Below are positions 19,442-21,851 of a stretch of DNA of 21,851 bases, piece by piece. Position 1 is the first letter of the stretch, and each line of letters opens with the position of its first letter. The stretch is from Dunaliella salina (taxonomy: Eukaryota > Chlorophyta > Chlorophyceae > Chlamydomonadales > Dunaliellaceae): NCBI GenBank assembly GCA_002284615.2, contig MU069560.1, positions 248,455 through 270,305 of the forward strand, written 5' to 3'. A program made the translations under genes and the position numbers. Under the pieces are notes generated by a model that made no database searches, was not told the origin of the DNA, and was given only the letters and a program-made list of their open reading frames with translations.

Positions 19442-19523
19442 ATGTGCAACCCAACTGGCACTTTGTAAGACTACTACCCAGGTGTAGCACCTAAGCTTAA
19501 AAAGTGCCAGTTGGGTTGCACAT
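19442..19523. repeat. Perfect 23-bp inverted repeat with 36-base loop
   Basis: The left arm (19442-19464) starts ATGTGCAACCCAACTGGCAC. The right arm (19501-19523) is its exact reverse complement. The loop holds a smaller hairpin, AGGTG-TAG-CACCT. The similarity stops abruptly at both outer edges. Confidence 0.95.
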
Positions 19524-20034
19524 GCCTAATGGGTCGCGGCGTAAACCCTGATTTTCACCACCATTTCTCCATATCTGATCACCCACTGCACCAAAGGTGA
19601 CTTTTTTTGGTGTTCGAGTATCAAATAAAGATCAGTTCAAAAAAATGGGGTAGAAAGTCCCAGTGGTTGGTCAGATACAGAATTCCAGCCATTTCCCTTG
19701 GAGGAAATCTTGCTTAAGGGGTGCCAAAAAGGTCAATATTTGACCTCCTTCTTTCCTAATTTTGAATATGCAGGATGTTAGCTTGACATATAAGGGTAAT
19801 TAAGAAATATGTTTGGATGTGATGGATGGCCCCAGGGTGGAGCTGTGGGCCGTTTGTGGGTGATCTGAAGCCAGAGGAGTGATCTGGGGACCTCTGATTT
19901 TCATGAATTTTGGGGCGACATGATAATTTATAGAACTATAATGGTTGGCATGGTTAAATTTGACGGAAAAAATCGTCATATCTAGTGATTCTGGCCCGTT
20001 GACCCCCTCTGCCATTGCTCATGAGCTACCCTTG
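19524..20034. other. Non-coding AT-rich block, possibly a decayed hAT-like element
   Basis: No coding frame is supported. The end CCCGTTGACCCCCTCTG (19995-20011) resembles the right end of the hAT-like element at 10272 (CCCGTGACACCCCCCCTG). Both blocks also contain GGACCTCTGA and TTTTGGGG. No matching left end or target duplication was found. Confidence 0.3.
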
Positions 20035-20055
20035 TAGGCAGGTACAGCTATGTAA

Positions 20056-20130
20056 CCCTATCCCGTCCTATTCTACCCTATCCTGCCCTAACCTATCCTA
20101 TCATATCCTATCCTTCCCTACCTGTCCTAT
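20056..20130. repeat. Degenerate CCTAT-type pentanucleotide tract
   Basis: About fifteen units of CCTAT, CCTAA, CCCTA and TCCTA. It is preceded by AGGCAGGTACAGCTATGTAA, which also occurs with few changes at 18238-18256, just before another pyrimidine-rich tract. Confidence 0.8.
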
Positions 20131-20234
20131 ACATAAGACTGAGATAGGGGAAAACAAGGCCCAGGCGGCCTCGACATAGTTAAGGAGGAGAGGCAGCGCT
20201 GGACTTGGCAAATCTGCTTAACCTGAGTATGCTT

Positions 20235-21170
20235 GTCAGTGCACCATGCACAAACCAATGCCTGCCCTTGCTGATCATGCTGACTCAGCCACTCTGCTCA
20301 CCCTGTACACAATGCCACTGTCACGATGCATGCTTTGAAAAAGAAACCATTGTCTGCGCCTGCATGCTGCCTCAGCTCCTCTGCATACCATTTACACAGG
20401 TCCACGGCCACGCTGCAACCCAGAAATGGGTCATACGTGAATACGCATATTTCCACGTATCGTTAAAATTGATGAAAAAGCGTGTTTTATTAAAATGGCA
20501 TTTTGCCAAACGTCAGAAAATACGTAGGTAAATCGCTTCGACAGGCCATGTGAGACCTTCGACAGACCTTCGAGGGACCTTCGAGTGACCTTCAGAAAGA
20601 GCTGCTGCGCGCTTTGCCACCCAGCATCCTTCTTTTCTGGCATGTGCGAGTGTTTGTGGGCCTTGAGGGATGTGTGGGGATCGTTGGGGGGCTGTCGGGA
20701 CCCCTCCCCCAGGTCCCTCCCACCCAAAACCCTCCCGGCCATTTTTAGCCCTCCCATTTCACGTATATACGCGGCATACGCGTATTTTGCACGTATATAC
20801 GCGTATCGTTAAGCCCAAACTCGCGTATGACCCAACCCTGCTGCAACCTGAACAAAACACAGGGCATGCGCTCCCTGCTCCTGCATGCTGCCTCAGCCCC
20901 TCTGCTTACCCTCTACACAATGCCACTGCGGCGTTGCAACCTGCACAGAACAAAGTGCCTGCGCCCCCTGTTCCTGCATGCTGCCTCAACCCCTTCGCTT
21001 ATCCTGTACACGACGCCACCGCCGCGCTGCAACCTGAATAAAACATAGTGCAGGTGCTCCCTGCTCCTGCATGCTGCCACAGCCCCTCTGCTCACCCTGT
21101 ACACAAAGCCACTGCCGCGCTGCACCCCGCACAAAACACAGTGCCTGTACTCCCTGCTCCTGCATGCCGC
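20235..21170. repeat. 93-bp satellite array, interrupted by a transposon
   Basis: Unit starts CTGCAACCTG/TTGCAACCTG at 20841, 20934 and 21027, and CTGCACCCCG at 21120, are exactly 93 bp apart. Each holds CTCCTGCATGCTGCC, CCCCTCTGCT and GTACACAA-GCCACTGCCGCG. Two more diverged units precede 20420. 93 is a multiple of 3, so long open frames arise by chance on both strands. None has a recognisable protein. Confidence 0.88.
20421..20840. mobile_element. hAT-like non-autonomous DNA transposon (420 bp)
   Basis: The left end CAGAAATGGGTCATACGTGA (20421-20440) and right end TCGCGTATGACCCAACCCTG (20821-20840) are inverted repeats matching at 16 of 20 positions. They are flanked by the perfect 8-bp direct repeat CTGCAACC (20413-20420, 20841-20848). 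CAG ends and an 8-bp target duplication mark the hAT superfamily. The inside carries four 11-bp repeats GACCTTCGA-- (20554-20597). CGTATCGTTAA lies near both ends, with many CGTATA/TACGCG motifs, as expected of transposase binding sites. There is no coding frame. It splits the 93-bp satellite. Confidence 0.87.
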
Positions 21171-21379
21171 CTCTGCATTCCAGCCCACTTCATGCATAAC
21201 AGCACAGAATCAGAATCACCGCCTGCCCTGCATGGAGTTACCCTGGTCACCTGCGCATCACCTTTCCCAGGCTCTGCGCAGGAGCCCTTGGTTAGAGTGC
21301 AAAAGCTAAGAAGACAGGTGGCGGCGCGCATAACTCTCAGCATCTGCGCATTACCTTCAGGGGCCGTGGGCTAGTGTGC

Positions 21380-21601
21380 TCAGGGGCCTGATGGCAGCCG
21401 GCCTTCATGGAAGCCCCACCAGTACTGCACACAGTCCCTGCAGCATTGCACCGCTGCTCACCTTGTTTACAAAATCACCTCGTGTACAAACTCGCTCACC
21501 TTGTTTACAAAACTGCTGAAGCGTTGCCAGCCCTCTGGCTCAAACATCGCATCACACATTGAGTTCATCACCAGGCCATCCACGGGAGGGAGTTCGATGC
21601 C
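21380..21601 (-). CDS. Last two exons of an unrecognised host gene (5' end outside window)
   Basis: On the minus strand, acceptor TTTGTGTCTCTGTTCAG precedes a 102-base exon (21601 down to 21500). It reads GIELPPVDGLVMNSMCDAMF, then EPEGWQRFSSFVNK, and ends at donor AAG|GTGAGC. A 75-bp intron ends in GTGTGCAG, and a final exon (21424 down to 21380) reads YWWGFHEGRLPSGP and stops with TGA. Both junctions are phase 0. The even composition, good splice sites and preserved frame argue for a real C-terminus of 48 residues. I do not recognise the family. The final 75-bp intron is short compared with the methyltransferase's introns. Earlier exons must lie right of the window. Confidence 0.6.
21456..21512 (-). 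repeat. Duplicated splice donor (19 bp, 38-bp spacing)
   Basis: GCTCACCTTGTTTACAAAA is present exactly at 21456-21474 and 21494-21512. On the minus strand each is exon end TTTTGTAAACAAG plus donor GTGAGC. The copy at 21494 ends the exon. The other lies 38 bases into the intron, and its use would add an in-frame TAA. Confidence 0.9.
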
Positions 21602-21727
21602 CTGAACAGAGACACAAACCACACAAAAATGATGTGAGCAATGAATTGAGCATTGGTTCGCACAATGGTTTGATCATGAGGGAGCTTGATGCCCTGCTTT
21701 CAGACACAAGCCAAACAAGTTCCTCCG
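21586..21727 (-). repeat. Duplicated splice acceptor and exon start (92-bp spacing)
   Basis: GAGGGAGTTCGATGCCCTG (21586) and GAGGGAGCTTGATGCCCTG (21678) are both followed by CAGA-GACACAA-CCA-AC or CAGACACAAGCCAAAC. On the minus strand each is an acceptor ending in AG followed by GGCATC-A-CTCCCTC, the start of exon 21500-21601. The outer copy is a second, weaker acceptor. Confidence 0.85.
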
Positions 21728-21777
21728 GATCACAAAAACAGGGGCGAGCCCCCCTTCCCCCTCCACAATTGTGTGTA

Positions 21778-21781
<4 letters not shown>

Positions 21782-21851
<70 letters not shown>
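21782..21851. repeat. (GT)n microsatellite at window end
   Basis: An uninterrupted GT repeat of about 35 units runs off the window, preceded by GTGTGTATGT. Confidence 0.97.

Noticed and set aside
19205..20025. CATTGCTCATGA at 19211 and 20015 as a target duplication
   Set aside because: The left copy is not followed by a terminal repeat and lies before the 23-bp foldback, so it does not frame an element.
20670..21374. Long frames on both strands with Pro/Ala/Cys repeats
   Set aside because: The 93-bp satellite has a length divisible by 3, which keeps frames open by chance; several also cross the hAT-like element's end.

Overview
The window is nuclear DNA of a eukaryote. It has GT-AG introns, microsatellites in introns and at both ends, a scaffold gap of 495 Ns, and several broken non-LTR retrotransposons (LINEs). 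The one host gene I can name, an N-terminal methyltransferase, has the family's plant-type wording (DKEDSSLTRS, ELF.VRMYAL), so I favour the green lineage, probably an alga. The species is not determined.

Left part (1-4516, + strand): a microsatellite-rich intron, then five exons forming the C-terminal ~133 residues of an alpha-N-terminal protein methyltransferase (NTMT1/METTL11A family). Every junction keeps the reading frame. Its introns hold a GGAA repeat, a G14 run, a 107-bp array that copies the splice acceptor and the start of the next exon, and a 164-bp duplication.

Middle (about 5.0-16.3 kb): a retrotransposon graveyard. A degenerate minus-strand LINE (6140-10755) is interrupted by a 650-bp hAT-like non-autonomous DNA transposon with an 8-bp target duplication. 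Past the gap lie a minus-strand LINE-tail-like fragment and three plus-strand pieces of one LINE type. Fragment B (C-terminal tail), element C (endonuclease to C-terminus, with an uninterrupted 522-codon reverse transcriptase frame) and fragment D (another tail) follow one another head to tail.

Right part (16.3-21.4 kb): an unrecognised pseudogene (16991-17619), diverged minisatellites, a perfect 23-bp inverted repeat, a CCTAT-rich tract, and a 93-bp satellite split by a second hAT-like element (420 bp, 8-bp target duplication).

Right edge (21380-21601, minus strand): the last two exons of a host gene I cannot name, followed by a GT microsatellite at the end of the window.

The most interesting signal is that both host genes carry local tandem copies of their own splice sites joined to a little exon. 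Every extra site would lead to an early stop codon. I found no CRISPR array, intact tRNA or rRNA gene, or sign of a virus.
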